Assembly (NCBI RefSeq): GCF_027942865.1
Contig: NC_134526.1
Span: forward strand, 20,069,784 to 20,133,783
Source of the DNA: Odontesthes bonariensis
Lineage: Eukaryota; Chordata; Actinopteri; Atheriniformes; Atherinopsidae
Direction of reading: 5' to 3'
DNA length: 64,000 bases
The notes beneath the pieces are model-generated. The model made no database searches and was not told where the DNA came from. It was given only the letters and a program-made list of their open reading frames with translations. Positions 25,786-54,245 of this stretch are shown here, one piece after another; the stretch's first letter is position 1; every line of letters starts with the position of its first letter. A program made the position numbers and the translations under genes.

Positions 25786-26395
25786 CTAAAGTTCTCTGTC
25801 CCGATGCTTTGGGATCTTCCTCGGTTGACCTTTAGGTTTCACCTTTCCAACCCCCCCATTTTGTTTGTACTTTCTAAGAATTTCAGACACGGCTGAATGG
25901 GAGAAACCAACATATTTTGCAACACTCCAACTTGAATTACCTTGAGGCAGGAGTTTTATAATCCTTTCCCATATTTCAACAGAAAGCTCTCTTGTTGGAG
26001 CCATGTTTCCTGCCAGTCGGCCATGCACAAGGCTCTTTTAAGCTCTGGAGACACTCACTTTTACCTGGAGACTCACATGCGTGTTCAGACTTGTCCAAGT
26101 ATTTGTTTTTGACATGAAAATCATGACGTAATTCCATATCGTTTCCTCATGATTCCTCATTTCTATTTGATCTATAGATCTATAGATCTATTTGATCTAG
26201 AAGAAAAAAACGACTGCAATAAGTCACTATTTCATTGACATTCTTTGAGGTATGTTTTGCAATGCCAGAATGTTCAGCGATGAAATAAAAATGTTTATGT
26301 CCATTTTTTTTTTTAGAGAATAAAAATGAATGAAAATGAATGAGCATCCACCAAGCTTGGTGATTGCAATGATTTTTGCCAGGGTGTGTACTGCC
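25786..26395 (-). mobile_element. Tc1/mariner transposon fragment (transposase N-terminus only)
   Basis: The minus-strand ORF 26028-25786 begins MHGRLAGNMAPTRELSVEIW and continues into KYVGFSHSAVSEILRKYKQN and KGQPRKIPKHRDREL. This is the paired-like helix-turn-helix and GRPRK linker of Tc1 transposases. The DDE catalytic part is missing; homology stops at 25786. On the upstream side the text GTACACACCCTGGCAAAAAT (minus strand, about 26393-26374) matches the terminal region of fish Tc1-like elements as I remember it. The other terminus is not recognisable, so this is a truncated, inactive copy. It lies between the SPRY gene and recql5. Confidence 0.75.
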
Positions 26396-26724
26396 ACTGT
26401 TGTTGTTTATCCAGCAAATCCTTTATAAGGTGTGTACCAGGCTGGACCAATCAGAGCTCGAACACAGCTGCTAAGCGGCTCAATGCTAAAGCTGCCAGAC
26501 TTTACTGCCTGTTTCACAATGTGGAAGAATAACTTGAGACGGGTCGGGGCTGCGGCAACTCAAATTGTTGTTAAAAATCGTTTTAACATATAAAAACGAA
26601 TGCTGCATGTATAAAAGCTATGGTATCTGTGACGAACGATCGATTAAAAAAAAAGTTTCATTTTCGATTCACTGTCGCCCCTCTTCCGACGTCATCGGTG
26701 GGCGACGACACCAAAGAGCTTTGC

Positions 26725-26750
26725 ATGAGTTCTTCAGAGATAGATAAACG

Positions 26751-26754
<4 letters not shown>
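26725..26754 (+). other. Upstream ORF overlapping the recql5 start codon (ATGA)
   Basis: A 9-codon ORF (MSSSEIDKR, then stop) ends in TGA at 26752-26754 and so overlaps the recql5 ATG (26751-26753) as ATGA. If both lie on the mRNA, translation could reinitiate at recql5. Its MSS start resembles the beginning of mammalian RECQL5, so it might instead be the relic of a longer N-terminus. Confidence 0.5.
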
Positions 26755-37527
<10,773 letters not shown>

Positions 37528-39010
37528 GAGTGATGAGAAATGTCGAAGCATCCTGCCTCGTCAGTGCCTATAAGCTTGTTTTGTTCAAGTGCTTTTTCAC
37601 AAGTGTCTGCAGGCTCACGGCCGAAGTGTTCTGCTTTTCTTTTTTTTTTGTGGCTGGTTGCTGCTATAGAAAGTTATCTGACTAATTAAGCAATAAGACG
37701 GCGACTGTTGCAGCTCTTTCTTGAGCAAAGGTAGCGCAGTGGGCGCACTTGCATGACAGGCGCTCTTTACTCTTCAGTTTGGACTCAGGGATGATTGGAT
37801 GTCAGTCTGCACTTTTAACAGCTGTCATCCACGCTGCGGATCTCTGCAAGTTCATTTTCATACACGGCCGAAATGCATGCAGACTAAATGCTGTTGGGAC
37901 AATACGACTGAGACTATGATGACGGCCGCATGCGGCTGCATTTGGACACAGCAGTGCCTGGAGCTGTATGTCAACACGTCCTTTTTCGCAACTGACATTT
38001 TGGCTCATCACAGCAAGAGAAACTCAGCGGTAACTGACAGCGTTACATTTAGGCGCTCTGCTTATAGTTCCTTGTGTTCTTCACTGGAATCATTTCTGGA
38101 AATAGTTTCTCTCTGTGTTATTACTTTCTGCCGTGACGAGTCAAAATGTCTGCTGTAAAGTTTGTTCTTTTTAAATGTATGTCCGCGTACTAACATACCG
38201 ATGTCTGGCGTTTAGCGGTTAGAATCTTTTCTGTATTATCTAAAAAGGTAAAAGTTTAAGGCACAAAGTACAGGCAGATGGGACTGTGTGTGTGAAGATC
38301 TGCAATATTTCTTTACATAAACCTCAAAACACAACACTGATATTTTTAACTGAGGATAGCGCTAATGGGGAGGTTGGAGAAAGTCTGGGGGTGGTGAGGT
38401 TTATCCTCCATGAGGAATCACTGATGGAAACGCTGACCCTGCACTGATGACGCCGCCGTGCCAGAACACACAGTGATTATGTACGGGTCATTCCACACCA
38501 ACTCGCGTCACCCTCTCAGTTAATGGGATAGTCTTGAAAAAAAACTTCTGTTAGGTTTGCAAAGATCCTAAAGCTGAATTACAAATACTTTTGTAGTTCA
38601 GAAGTTTTGAGGTTCGATCCTCGGTGCTCGTGTGCATATCTTTTATATTTCTATGGTTTGTTCACCACTCATCGCTGTGTACACATAATTTGAAGTTTAC
38701 AGGGAAAGAAAATACAGTTTGATTTAATGCTTGTCATGAACTAGACTGTTCTGTGTGGGACATGTCGTCTTCCATGGGAACATGGGTTAAACGGCCTGTT
38801 ATGAATTTAGTTGTTATTTAAAATTGATCTAGATTTGAATTTATTTGTCTCCTTGCAATGACAGAATCGGAATTCTTTTTCTTTCATTCTTCTTGTAGGT
38901 TTAGTGCCTGTCAGGGCTGTGAAAGGTGTGTTTCTGTCTTCACAGACAGGAGGAAACCCAAAGATGTACTTTCTGAACTGAAGGAGACACAAAGGCTCCT
39001 CAGTGTTTAA

Positions 39011-39016
39011 AATAAA
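39011..39016 (+). terminator. Candidate polyadenylation signal of recql5
   Basis: AATAAA about 1.5 kb after the recql5 stop, the clearest hexamer before the cdr2l promoter. Confidence 0.4.
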
Positions 39017-39823
39017 GTCTGTGCCGAATAGAAAAAGCAGGGACCCACGGTGTGAGACTTCCCTTATTGTGTTAGATTAGATGGTATCTTTTGATGTCTT
39101 ACAGAAGCTGTGGACAGAGAGGCTTTCAGGAACTCTCTGTAACTTCCAGCATCAAGGTGTCCCATTCTTTGATTATAATACAGAACTTTAATAATGATTG
39201 GAAATAATAACAGCAATGTTGACTGTTGAGTCATCTGTCTTATTTGTCAGCTACGGTGGGTTAGCTTTAAGATTTTACCTTATTTCAAATCAGTGATGCG
39301 CAAACATCCAGAATGTATGTTTATTAAAGATATTGTTCATCAAAAAAAAAATCATCATGGACATGGGAACGTATTTAATGAAATAACTTTCAGAAAACTT
39401 GCATCATCAAAAAGGGTCTACATGTAACTAAAAAAGTTTTGGAGTTCATCAGTAGAAGTTTTATTCCAAGGATATTTGTTTCCAGTTAAAATAAAGGCTG
39501 TTTTCTCATAATTGACTTATGCCAACCCCTCACATACACCAGGCTTCTGGGGTTAGTGCAGGAGTCTTTAGGCACCCTTAATTTCTTTATATATAGTCAG
39601 AACATAGGAACAGGCGCAGTCAATTACTGACAGATGCAAACATAAATGGGATTACAGTATATAAGGTCATAAGAGTTTGTACAATTCTGAATGTGTAAAG
39701 ATGATCCCACACCGCTTAAATAATGTTTAAGTCAGAGCCATGAAGATTCAGCACTCCATAAGAGCCGTTGCCACAGTTTTTTTTTTTTTAGCCCATTTCT
39801 TCTGTCGTTTGGTCTTAAATCTG

Positions 39824-39880
39824 TGGAAGCCCATTTCCGCCACTTAATAAAAATAACATAGTGGCGAAAACGGGCTTCCA
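39824..39880. repeat. Inverted repeat (20-base arms, 17-base loop)
   Basis: The left arm TGGAAGCCCATTTCCGCCAC (39824-39843) pairs with GTGGCGAAAACGGGCTTCCA (39861-39880) at 18 of 20 positions. It could be the remnant of a miniature inverted-repeat element or a structured RNA. No open frame is involved. Confidence 0.8.
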
Positions 39881-40454
39881 TATATTTCTACCCTATCTTC
39901 CACGTTATCTTTTGTCAATTTCCCTAAAACGCAGCTCATTGATAGGGAGAAACGATACGTCTTTGCAACACAACAAGGCCTAAGGATAAAATTGGCTCTT
40001 TGCTAGGTTGTACGACGCCTCTATAAATACACATATGTGGACCAGTCTCTCTCTCTTTTTTTTTTTTGTTTTGAAATCAAAGATTATTTTTTTTTACCAG
40101 CATTTCCCACAGCACGTGAACGCGGCATCAGTATTTGACCAGTGGGCTGTCAGCGCGCGTGCCCGGCTCCGCTGCACGCCTGACAAACCCTCTCACCAAA
40201 GACAAAACAGGCTCCCTCCTCCACCAGCCGGTAATCTTTTCGTTTCGTTTAATGTCCGATAAGACTGATGCGGCGGGCCTCGAACCTGCAGATGCTTAAA
40301 AAAAGCAGGTGCCCGTGCCTCTGGCTTTCCTCTTTAAATTATTTGCCTTGAAGGGGCTGCACGCTTGGGAGGCATCGCCGCTATTGTTTGTTGTCACTTC
40401 CGGGCGAGACGTTTGTGTGTGGCAGAGCAGACCAAAAGAAGTTCACCGGCATCG

Positions 40455-46032
<5,578 letters not shown>

Positions 46033-48194
46033 ACTCGAGCTCATTATACAAGATGATACTAAATGCACTGAAAACCGCTACAGACTTACCCTGTGTTACC
46101 TCACTTAGCTTGACCTTTCACCACTCTTAACTATAGGGGTGGATGTTTTTTAGTTTTTTCCTTTTGCTCTTTGGGGAAAAAGCTAATTGTTGATAAGAAA
46201 CTGCCAAATGTTGTATTTCACTGTGTGGATGAAATGCCTTTTGGGTGTCGGTTACCGACGCATAATCAGACCAGAAGATGGTGTTGTGATGTATTTTGTG
46301 ACGGAGGTTAACTGATGCAGTGATTTAACTATTGCCATCCATGTTGTGTTTCCTGTAAGCACTAATGAAGCCAAAATCATCTCAAAAACAGAAATTTTGG
46401 TTGGCTTTGAAAGCATTTGTAGCATGTATCCAATAACACGAAATGTAAAATGTGTCTTTAAAAGCGGGTAAAAAAAATAAAAATAAATCAATGACAAGCT
46501 TTTTGATCAGAAGCAATAGTGATGTTTAGAAAACCTAAATCTCTAGACGGCTCAGTGTGTTGGTGCCAAGTGGATTTTCTGCCCTTACAGCATGCGAAAC
46601 TAGCTACAGGTGCTGGACCTGTTTGATCGGCTAATGTGTGAGAATAAAATCAGTCCCACACAGTGTGGTTCCTGTAATTAAAAAGGTTTAACCAGCAAGA
46701 ATGATCCATCGGTTTAAAAAAAAAAATAATAATAAAAATAATCACAGAAGCACTAAGGTTATGTTTGAAATGAGACACATGCATACACGCACGCCCAGTC
46801 TGAACATTTTAATGTGAACACAGGACATCAGTAAACTGCAGGTAACACAGACGTACAGAGTCAGAACCATCAGCCCGAGAGCTGCACGAAGGCAAACGTT
46901 CATCATTCATAAACTTGTGGAGTGTATATTTTAAGAAAAAAAAAACCCCAACAACCTTTCATATTGCAGGATGTGTTAACCATTGGTGTTTGGTTGAGGA
47001 CTGAGGCTCCCACACTGATTCAAAAGTCGATTACAGACATTTAACCTAAAAAGATGAAGCGGAAGAGTCCGGAGGCCCAGTCAGCTGTGGTAATCGTTAA
47101 CCAGAGTAATACAAAGTGAGCGGAGTAACCGTTCCTGTGTTCAATTCTGGAAAGAGCTGCGGTGACACTTTCGACACACTGGAAATGTCCTCAGGGACTG
47201 GAGAACACTGGGTGACGGCCACAAAGTACAAACTGGACTCTTAGAGTTCATTTATTAGATTTTAAAACCACTACAATCACTGGAATGAAGATGGTGTTTA
47301 AGAGGAGGTGTTATCCAACGCCTACATGTAATGGCTTCTACAAGTAATCAAACCTGAAGGAAAAAGACATTAGAAGTCCTTAGTTCGGATTCCCTGTCCA
47401 CGTATTACAAGTTGTATTAAAAACAGGCTCATTTTGAATTTATTCTGAAGGCAAATGGCTCAACTACGCTGCCTACTTCTTCCTAACAGTTAAGGCCACA
47501 TGCTGCTTATAAAAGTTCCATAATACCCTGATCAGGAGAGGACCAGCCGCAACAAAAGCGAGGGGCAGGCAGAGGGTTAGAGGTAACGGGTTCCCCCCTG
47601 TTCTCTCAGCAGAGTTTGTCCAGTGCTAAACTATTTGAAAAAAAAGAGCTGGCCTGAATTCCAAATAATTTAACAAGACCCAAGTACAAATAATCTGCTC
47701 AAAGGCTTTAGCGTGGCAGCGTCCAGCAAAGGATTGCTCACCGGCTGTACAGCGACCACATACTACAGCTTGCTGTACGGCGCTAGTCAAGGCAGATCGT
47801 GGTTATCGTACAAAACGTGTGAGAGGGGGGAAGGAATGAGAGAAAAAGGTGGTACAGGGCAGAGGAAATCACACACAGATAATCCTTTTTTTTTTTACTG
47901 ATTTTCTTTTTCCTTATATAAACAAACCATAAGAGAAAAATCTGGCTTGTGCACATCATTCGCTTTCTCCATCTTTTTTTTTTTTTGAGGATTTAATACT
48001 TTTCAGAAAGGGCGGGTGCGAACAGTTTAAGCGTTAGGAAGGGGAGGAATGACGAGATTGAATCAAGAAAAATAACTGCGAGAGCAAGGGGCTGATGGAC
48101 GGAGAGCGCAAAAGCCTGAAGGAAAAAAAAAAAAGAAGAAGAGCAGCAAAATTATGGAATGACTGAAAGAGAAAAACGCTGATGGAGGGGAGGA
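46033..48194. other. Tail-to-tail intergenic region of cdr2l and arhgdia
   Basis: Contains the 3' UTRs of both convergent genes. On the plus strand, overlapping AATAAA hexamers at 46476-46487 probably end cdr2l. On the minus strand, a TTTATT (AATAAA) at 47251-47256 is a candidate arhgdia end. Several A/T runs (46713-46740, 47887-47898, 47976-47987) are present. No other gene is seen. Confidence 0.5.
46476..46487 (+). terminator. Polyadenylation signals of cdr2l
   Basis: Two AATAAA hexamers about 445 bases after the stop codon. Confidence 0.6.
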
Positions 48195-50140
48195 TCAGTC
48201 TTTCCAATCCTTCTTGATAGCGAGGCTCCATTCCCAGGACAGGTGGTCGTGCTTGTCGTCGTCAGTGAACTTAGACTTGATGTTGTAGGTGCCGCGGGCC
48301 AGCATCCCTTTGGGCGACTCCTCCATAGTGGTGAGGAACTCGTAGTCCTCGTCTGGTCTCGGGCCGTAGCTGCCGACCATGTACTCCGTCTTATCAACTG
48401 GAGATAGAGAGGGAGAGAGAGAGTAGAAGGAGACTTCTTCAGGATTCCACGAACAACATCGCTCCCAGACCCCGGAAAAAGGACGCAATTACGCCAACAT
48501 CTAGTCTAACTGTGACTCAGCTCTGCAGAGAAAACAGCAACTCACAGCACTCGCTGCCAATAGCTGACGCAGACAAAGTTCTTTACAAATACAAATGCAC
48601 AGTATGAGCTGCAGTTTAATCACTTAACAACTGGGGCTCTTCTTTTTTAAAAGACACTGTGGGAAATCACACACGATCTCAATCGTCGTGAGAAATCAGC
48701 TTTCAGTCCAGATTGACGACGCTGTCATTTCTGTCTGTTTAAGGTTCCGAGCGCAACCTCCTAAAAACTGTTTATGCAGCCGATGGCCGTTGAGTGAAGG
48801 CCGCTTCCTGCTGCTCCTGCTGCTCCTGCTGGCGTGTGTGCAGTAAGCAAGGATTCTGGACATCAGCCAGAGAAAGTGACAGCACCCACGCTGACTGGCC
48901 AAAAAAGCAAAGTCACCATCTGGATTTAACTAAACATGCTTACGGTCCTCCCATTGGGAAAGTAGAGCAGTGATTAATGCGTTTCAGCTGAGGCAGCGAG
49001 CAGCTCCTCAAAGCATGTCGGACCCACGCTGTGGTTGTGAAAACGATGTTTCGGTGTCAGAGGGGTCAAATTACTGGTCCGCACCAGGCAAACAAAACAA
49101 CAGAGGAAAAAAAAATTAAATAAAATCGCTGGAACTACTAAAAGCGGGTTAAGAACTGTCTGACTGGAGGGATGGCGTGAGCTGTGACATCTTTCCACAT
49201 CTGTGCCCAGATTCAAAATGATTTGATCGGCTCCAATGCAGGCATTAGAGTAGAAACAAATACCTGGAAATTGCTCAACATTCCTGCATAAAGTAGCTTC
49301 AAATATAAAACTTCCAGGAAGTGACTCAGCCCGTCTGAAATATTATAGATGTCATCAGGTAAACAATGAAACGCTCAAGAGGTGCTGGTAGGTGGTTTTG
49401 TCCCCGCTGGGCAAAGCCTGAGGAACTGAGGTTATTAAAGAGAATAAGAAAACTGGAGTTGACTCACCTTTAACTCCTTTCCTGAATGACTGCTGAATGT
49501 ACTTCAGGCCCGACACGATCTCTTTGTTCACCTGCAAAAGGCAACATACATCATTTCCGGATCCCCACCATAACAGCTGACTGAAACTGAAGAATTATCT
49601 CCGACACTGGCAAGCTGTCGGACATAAACGGAGCGCTGCGGCGGGTTTGATGAAGACCAGACTCTGACCTTGAAGTTGATCTTTATTCTGTACTCAACTC
49701 CCTCCTTCAGCGTGAATGGGTTCTTCCTGAAGTTCTCCAGGTCTCCTGGCAGAGGAGAGCAACACAGTAATGAACGACTGTCTTTAGAGTGAATGACGAT
49801 CATGTCATGCAGCATGAGTATCCTTCAGAAACAAATATTTCTTTGTTTCACAAACACAGGTCCCTGTGGTGACAACACTGCCCACCAGGGGGCAGAGTGC
49901 TTCCAATGAGCAGCTGCTGCCCTGGTCTGTTGTAGCTCAGTGTGACCGCTGAGGGGGGCCAGAGTGCATGCAGGAAATGGCCAATTAACCCACTTGCTCA
50001 GGAATCATGTCAATGCTAATTAGCGAACTAATGACCTAACGGATCATTTGGTTTCTATTTGCAAGACTAACACCGATTAGCACTTGAGACCTCCTCCTGT
50101 GTGTAGGAGAGCTGCCAAAAATGTGTTTTAAATTTGAATT

Positions 50141-50199
<59 letters not shown>

Positions 50200-51333
50200 C
50201 AGCCATCAACTTTACACGATTACTCAAAAATCTGTGGAATTTTTTTATTTTTTTTACGTCTAGACAGCGGTCCCATACAGACCAAAGCTGCCATATCTGA
50301 TGCACAATACTTACCTTGCAGGTCAAGGACCAAAGGACCAGGAGCTGTTTCGCATAACAGAGTCATCCGCGTCACCTGGACATTTGGGGTATTGGGATCT
50401 AGAAAAAGGGGCGAGAAGCGCTTAAATACAAGGACCGCCAATCGTCACAGCACCAACTTTTTACGCCCAAACTCAATATCTGCCAAATATTCTTGCTGAT
50501 TTTCCAATCTTTGCAACTCTTTAAATAGTTAAAGGGCATTTCTAAGAGTTCTAGGACACTAGAAAATCCATTTGCAGTGCCGGTGTGTTGGGAAAACCTT
50601 TATTTTATCTCCTCTGTTTACACGAGGAGGCTTCGCATTGTGGTAGGTAGCTGTACGCAGACTCGGTGAACACAACGTAGAAAAAAGAACAAGGCGTGTT
50701 GCTTTGAGGTGAAAAACCAACAAAACGCAGAGTTTTTTCCATTTCTGAAAACGGAGCTGTGTGAAAGGTACCGCTTTGACGGTAAAGATCAGGTCACAGT
50801 TTTCAATACTCTTGACTACCTGAAGTGTTGTCACAACAAATAACTGGCATGTGATGTCAGCTATTAGTACAACAAACAACATCTTTGCCATGTTTTGGAA
50901 AGACTTAAACACACATTTTACATTTTTAAAGAAAGTAAAAATGTGTAATAAGATTTCTGGTACAGAAATAAGATTTTATTTTCAAATAAGATTTGAAACA
51001 AAATTTCTGTACCAGCTGACGGAAAAAATAAAACATAATCTAAACACGTAAATGTCTTCCCTAAGTGTGGTGGCTCATGACAGAAAAGACATTTTACAGC
51101 TGTGACAGAGGATCACGGGGATTACTCTGCAGCGATCACCAACCTGCAACCACGGCAGCTTTGCCCAGCAGTGCCTCCTTGTACTTCCGCAGGCTTTCGT
51201 CATCTTTGTCCAGCTCCTTGATCTCATCTAAGCTCTTCTGGGCGGGAGGTTTGTAGTTGACGGAGGCCTCACTCTCATCGTTGGCTGCTGCAATGGCTGC
51301 CAGCTGCTCGGGTGTGGGGTCCTGCTCTGCCAT
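48195..51333 (-). CDS. arhgdia: Rho GDP-dissociation inhibitor 1 (RhoGDI alpha)
   Basis: Cytosolic inhibitor that extracts prenylated Rho GTPases (RhoA, Rac1, Cdc42) from membranes and blocks GDP release. Coding exons are 51333-51144, 50398-50315, 49745-49669, 49531-49468 and 48397-48195, all GT/AG with matching phases; 205 aa (human 204). The flexible N-terminal arm reads [20 protein letters not shown], then [20 protein letters not shown] and [15 protein letters not shown], which contacts the GTPase switch regions. From about residue 66 comes the Ig-like fold that binds the geranylgeranyl group, with [37 protein letters not shown] and [18 protein letters not shown]. The C-terminus [16 protein letters not shown] is nearly invariant. 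An acceptor six bases upstream of the ATG shows that the 5' UTR is split, with a likely first exon near 57761 after a 6.4-kb intron. Paralogues arhgdib and arhgdig are less alike at the N-terminus. Confidence 0.96.
49882..49895 (+). promoter_or_regulatory. CTCF-type motif in arhgdia intron
   Basis: CCACCAGGGGGCAG matches the CTCF core consensus well (CCASYAGRKGGCRS; C at the fourth position is allowed). It lies between arhgdia coding exons 2 and 3. Confidence 0.45.
50143..50195. repeat. (AT)n microsatellite
   Basis: About 53 bases of pure AT repeat in arhgdia intron 2 (between coding exons 2 and 3). Confidence 0.95.
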
Positions 51334-52395
51334 GGTGCGCTAAAACGTTAAAGCGGAGAGGGGAGAGTCAGATGAGAGGAAAATAAAGCGCTGCGGACTC
51401 GTGCATGGCACGCGCCAGCTGTACTTTTTTTAACAGTGCCCTTTCTTTGATGAAATCTACACGTGAAGCACAGCAGCAAAGACGTCGGGCCGCTGGAGGT
51501 ACAAAGCAGCAGGACTTGGAGGAAGTAGAGCTTGTGTAGAGCTCGTCATTACAAGACAGGGCCATCCGCAGAGTGGTGTGGCTCATATTGGGTTGGCTTC
51601 ATTGTGCTTTTGTCTGTTAAGCGCCTCGGTGTGAGCTTACACATGTGTACACACAGGCAGACAAGAGCCAGGACACGAGACAAGTTCTTCTTGGCCAGGG
51701 CGCCAGTTTCTGTAAGCCGGCGATTATCTAAATCGTCTCTCCGTCACCACAAGAAGGTTTAAAAGACTACCAGCAGTGTTAGTGGTACCGTCACTGTCAG
51801 TGGTGACAGCACTGATTACGAGCCAGCGTAAGGAGACCATCTTTGTTTTCAGAGAGCGTAGAAAAAAAAAAAAGGTGGTTGGAAGAATGAAATGTGGTGG
51901 AAAAACACTAATTGATAACAGCTGGTGCACAGCCTCTCTGAAGCAGGACCAACACCTGCAAAAGGCAGCTGGATGACGGCACTCCCATAACTCGTGTGTG
52001 TGGTCTGTTCTGGTCTTGTTCTGGCCGCAGCCCTCAAGAAACTCACAGCGCACAAATCTATCAGTACAACAGCCTCTCAGTTGTTTTAGAGGGAAGCCAA
52101 AATAAGAAGTATGCCTGCTGTTCTGATCCTCCTCGCTGTTTCAAAATCAAAGCAAAAATAGATTTTATTTTGGACCAAATTAGAAGAAGTGATACCACAA
52201 AGGGTTGTAAAATAAACTGGCGACACAGTAGGACTGTGTTTTTAATGCAGCCTGCTCATTAATCTGCGTCTCGGCTAACAAAAGCAACGACACCCTCAAC
52301 TTCCTGAAATGCAACCAAGCACGAAACTACAGTGTTGCACAGATACAAAAGATCACCGGAAAGAGAAGTCTTATCTGAGATGATCAATCACTGAC

Positions 52396-52415
52396 ATAAA
52401 AAAATAATAATAATA

Positions 52416-52451
<36 letters not shown>

Positions 52452-52537
52452 AGGAGAACAAGATCAGTGCTGCAGTGTTGACAAATTGAATTAGCCAAAA
52501 AAAAACAAAAAAACAAACAAAAAAAAAAAAAAAAAAC
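52396..52537. repeat. A-rich low-complexity tracts
   Basis: Poly-A with AAT repeats (52396-52449) and a second A run with C interruptions (52498-52537), separated by about 48 bases of unique sequence. This could be tail sequence of old retroposons. Confidence 0.9.
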
Positions 52538-53016
52538 AGGAAGACTGCAATAGATACAGTAACTTCTCCATTTTAGTGCCACTAAAGTTGCTATAAAGAC
52601 ACTGTAAACCGCCTACTGTGAGCGGGTTAACATGGGAATCATCATCTATCAGCAAAGGCAAACATGAAAAGCAATCCTGGCCGACGCCACCTGGTAAAGG
52701 CTAAGCTTCGCCTGTGCTGCAAACAGGCCACACAAAACGGGTTTGCACCTTTCTCTCTGTTATGCCTCCATGTGCATACAGGTGCGTATGAGGCCCCCTG
52801 GAACTCGCTCAGTTTTTCCAAACTGAGTGTGCAAACTCTGTGCTCCCATAAAAAAAAGGAACGAGAACAACTTTCCTTTTGGGCCAACATCAGCGTTTGG
52901 GCCGCTCAGGGAGAAGGAGAACGGGCAGCAGATGACACAGCGGCGTCAAGCTTTTTCTCGCTTCGCCTGTCTCGACCCTCCCAGCAGCTCTCATGCAGCA
53001 GGCACCACGAGACGGT

Positions 53017-53247
53017 GACTGCAGCGCACAGAGATGCGACTGCAGCGCACAGAGATGCGACTGCAGCGCACAGAGATGCGACTGCAGCGCACAGAGATGC
53101 GACTGCAGCGCACAGAGATGCGACTGCAGCTAACAGAGATGCGACTGCAGCTAACAGAGATGCGACTGCAGCGCACAGAGATGCGACTGCAGCTAACAGA
53201 GATGCGACTGCAGCGCACAGAGATGCGACTGCAGCGCACAGAGATGT
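53017..53247. repeat. 21-bp minisatellite, 11 units, two unit types
   Basis: The tandem unit GACTGCAGCGCACAGAGATGC is repeated 11 times without length change. A variant has GCTAAC in place of GCGCAC. Reading left to right with A for GCGCAC and B for GCTAAC, the order is A A A A A B B A B A A. The unit length is a multiple of three, so long ORFs run through it in several frames (AAHRDAT / AANRDAT repeats on plus). It lies in the arhgdia 5' UTR intron. Confidence 0.97.
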
Positions 53248-54180
53248 GACCGAGCAGGAAGTGCTCCAGTTTCTCTGACATGTTGCTCTGCTGGAAAATG
53301 CTAAAAGGAAGACATTTTTTTTTTTCTTTTACACCTCAAACATTCCTTTCCTACCCTTAAAACATGTCCATTTTCACACATTTTGAAACTTTTTAAAGAT
53401 ATGAACACCATATAGAGTGACATCTATTCACTGATTGAGAATAGAACTAGTTGAAGCGAATAGTTTAATCTGAAAAAAGCAGTTCTTTCTGAGTTTCACA
53501 CATTTTATTGATTCCTGCTGTATGGTGGCTCTTTCAGCAGAACCACATTGGATCTATGCTTTTAGTGAAAACGTCCGTCTCTGGGCTTTCGCTTTCAGCC
53601 ACACGACACCTACCAACACAGGCACTAACAAATCGAGTAGAATTTCTGTCCATGGGTGTTATGCAACGCCTGCAAACCCCCACATCACTCAGAGATGCCA
53701 TCTTAATAAGCTATGCCACTGTTGATTTGGGAAAGTAAAGGCCCATGTGTTCTGTAAAAAACACAGATTAACAATGATGACATCACCACCCTCGTAATGA
53801 CGGGCATTTTTGTCTTTCTGGCTCAAACAATGCGAGTTGCAGTTAAGTGGCATCACACTGCTCAGCCAGGAAAAGGCCCCGTCATTGTTCCGCCTGCTGG
53901 GAATCAGCTCCGCAGTCATGAGACTGGGTGTGCTGCTGAGCTTCTCCACCTCGCAGCCCCTTCACCTGTGCAGCTCGGCCTGAGAGTAAACCGTTTTGCT
54001 GGAGTGCGCTCGGCAGAAGTAGAAATTAACAAACGTGCCCAGGCTCCTGCAGGCTTGAGATCAGGCCTGTTTCCTTAGCAACACAACTCAGCGTCTGTTT
54101 AAACGTGGGATTATGGCTAAAAAGGAATTCAGGCTCTCTTGAGCGTAGCAGATCAGGGACGAGGAAATTCTTCACTGAGG

Positions 54181-54245
54181 GCCTGGGGATCGAACCTCCA
54201 ACTCAGTGATCAGGGACCAAACCGCTCTCCCACAGGAGCCACGGC
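54181..54245 (-). repeat. tRNA-derived SINE-like fragment
   Basis: On the minus strand a tRNA-like stretch reads GGCTCCTGTGGGAGAGCGGT (A-box-like) followed about 25 bases later by GAGGTTCGATCCCC (B-box consensus). It does not fold into a full tRNA (no acceptor stem), which fits the head of a degraded SINE. Confidence 0.45.

Larger units (their letters stand above)
37528..40454. other. recql5 3' UTR and intergenic region
   Basis: The recql5 3' UTR probably extends to AATAAA at 39011-39016. The rest is AT-rich and holds a strong hairpin at 39824-39880. GC-rich sequence from about 40120 onward forms the cdr2l promoter. No further gene is seen. Confidence 0.5.

Noticed and set aside
38609-38626. 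tRNA B-box-like GGTTCGATCC
   Set aside because: No A box and no cloverleaf around it; an isolated match.
40268-40290. Minus-strand GGTTCGAGGCCCGC resembling a tRNA T-arm
   Set aside because: The remaining tRNA arms cannot be formed from the surrounding bases.
53017-53247. Possible CRISPR-like array
   Set aside because: Units are directly adjacent with no unique spacers, and the genome is vertebrate.
52664-53278. 204-codon plus-strand ORF with AAHRDAT repeats
   Set aside because: It is open because the minisatellite unit is 21 bases. Flanking codons show no known domain, and it lies in an intron antisense to arhgdia.
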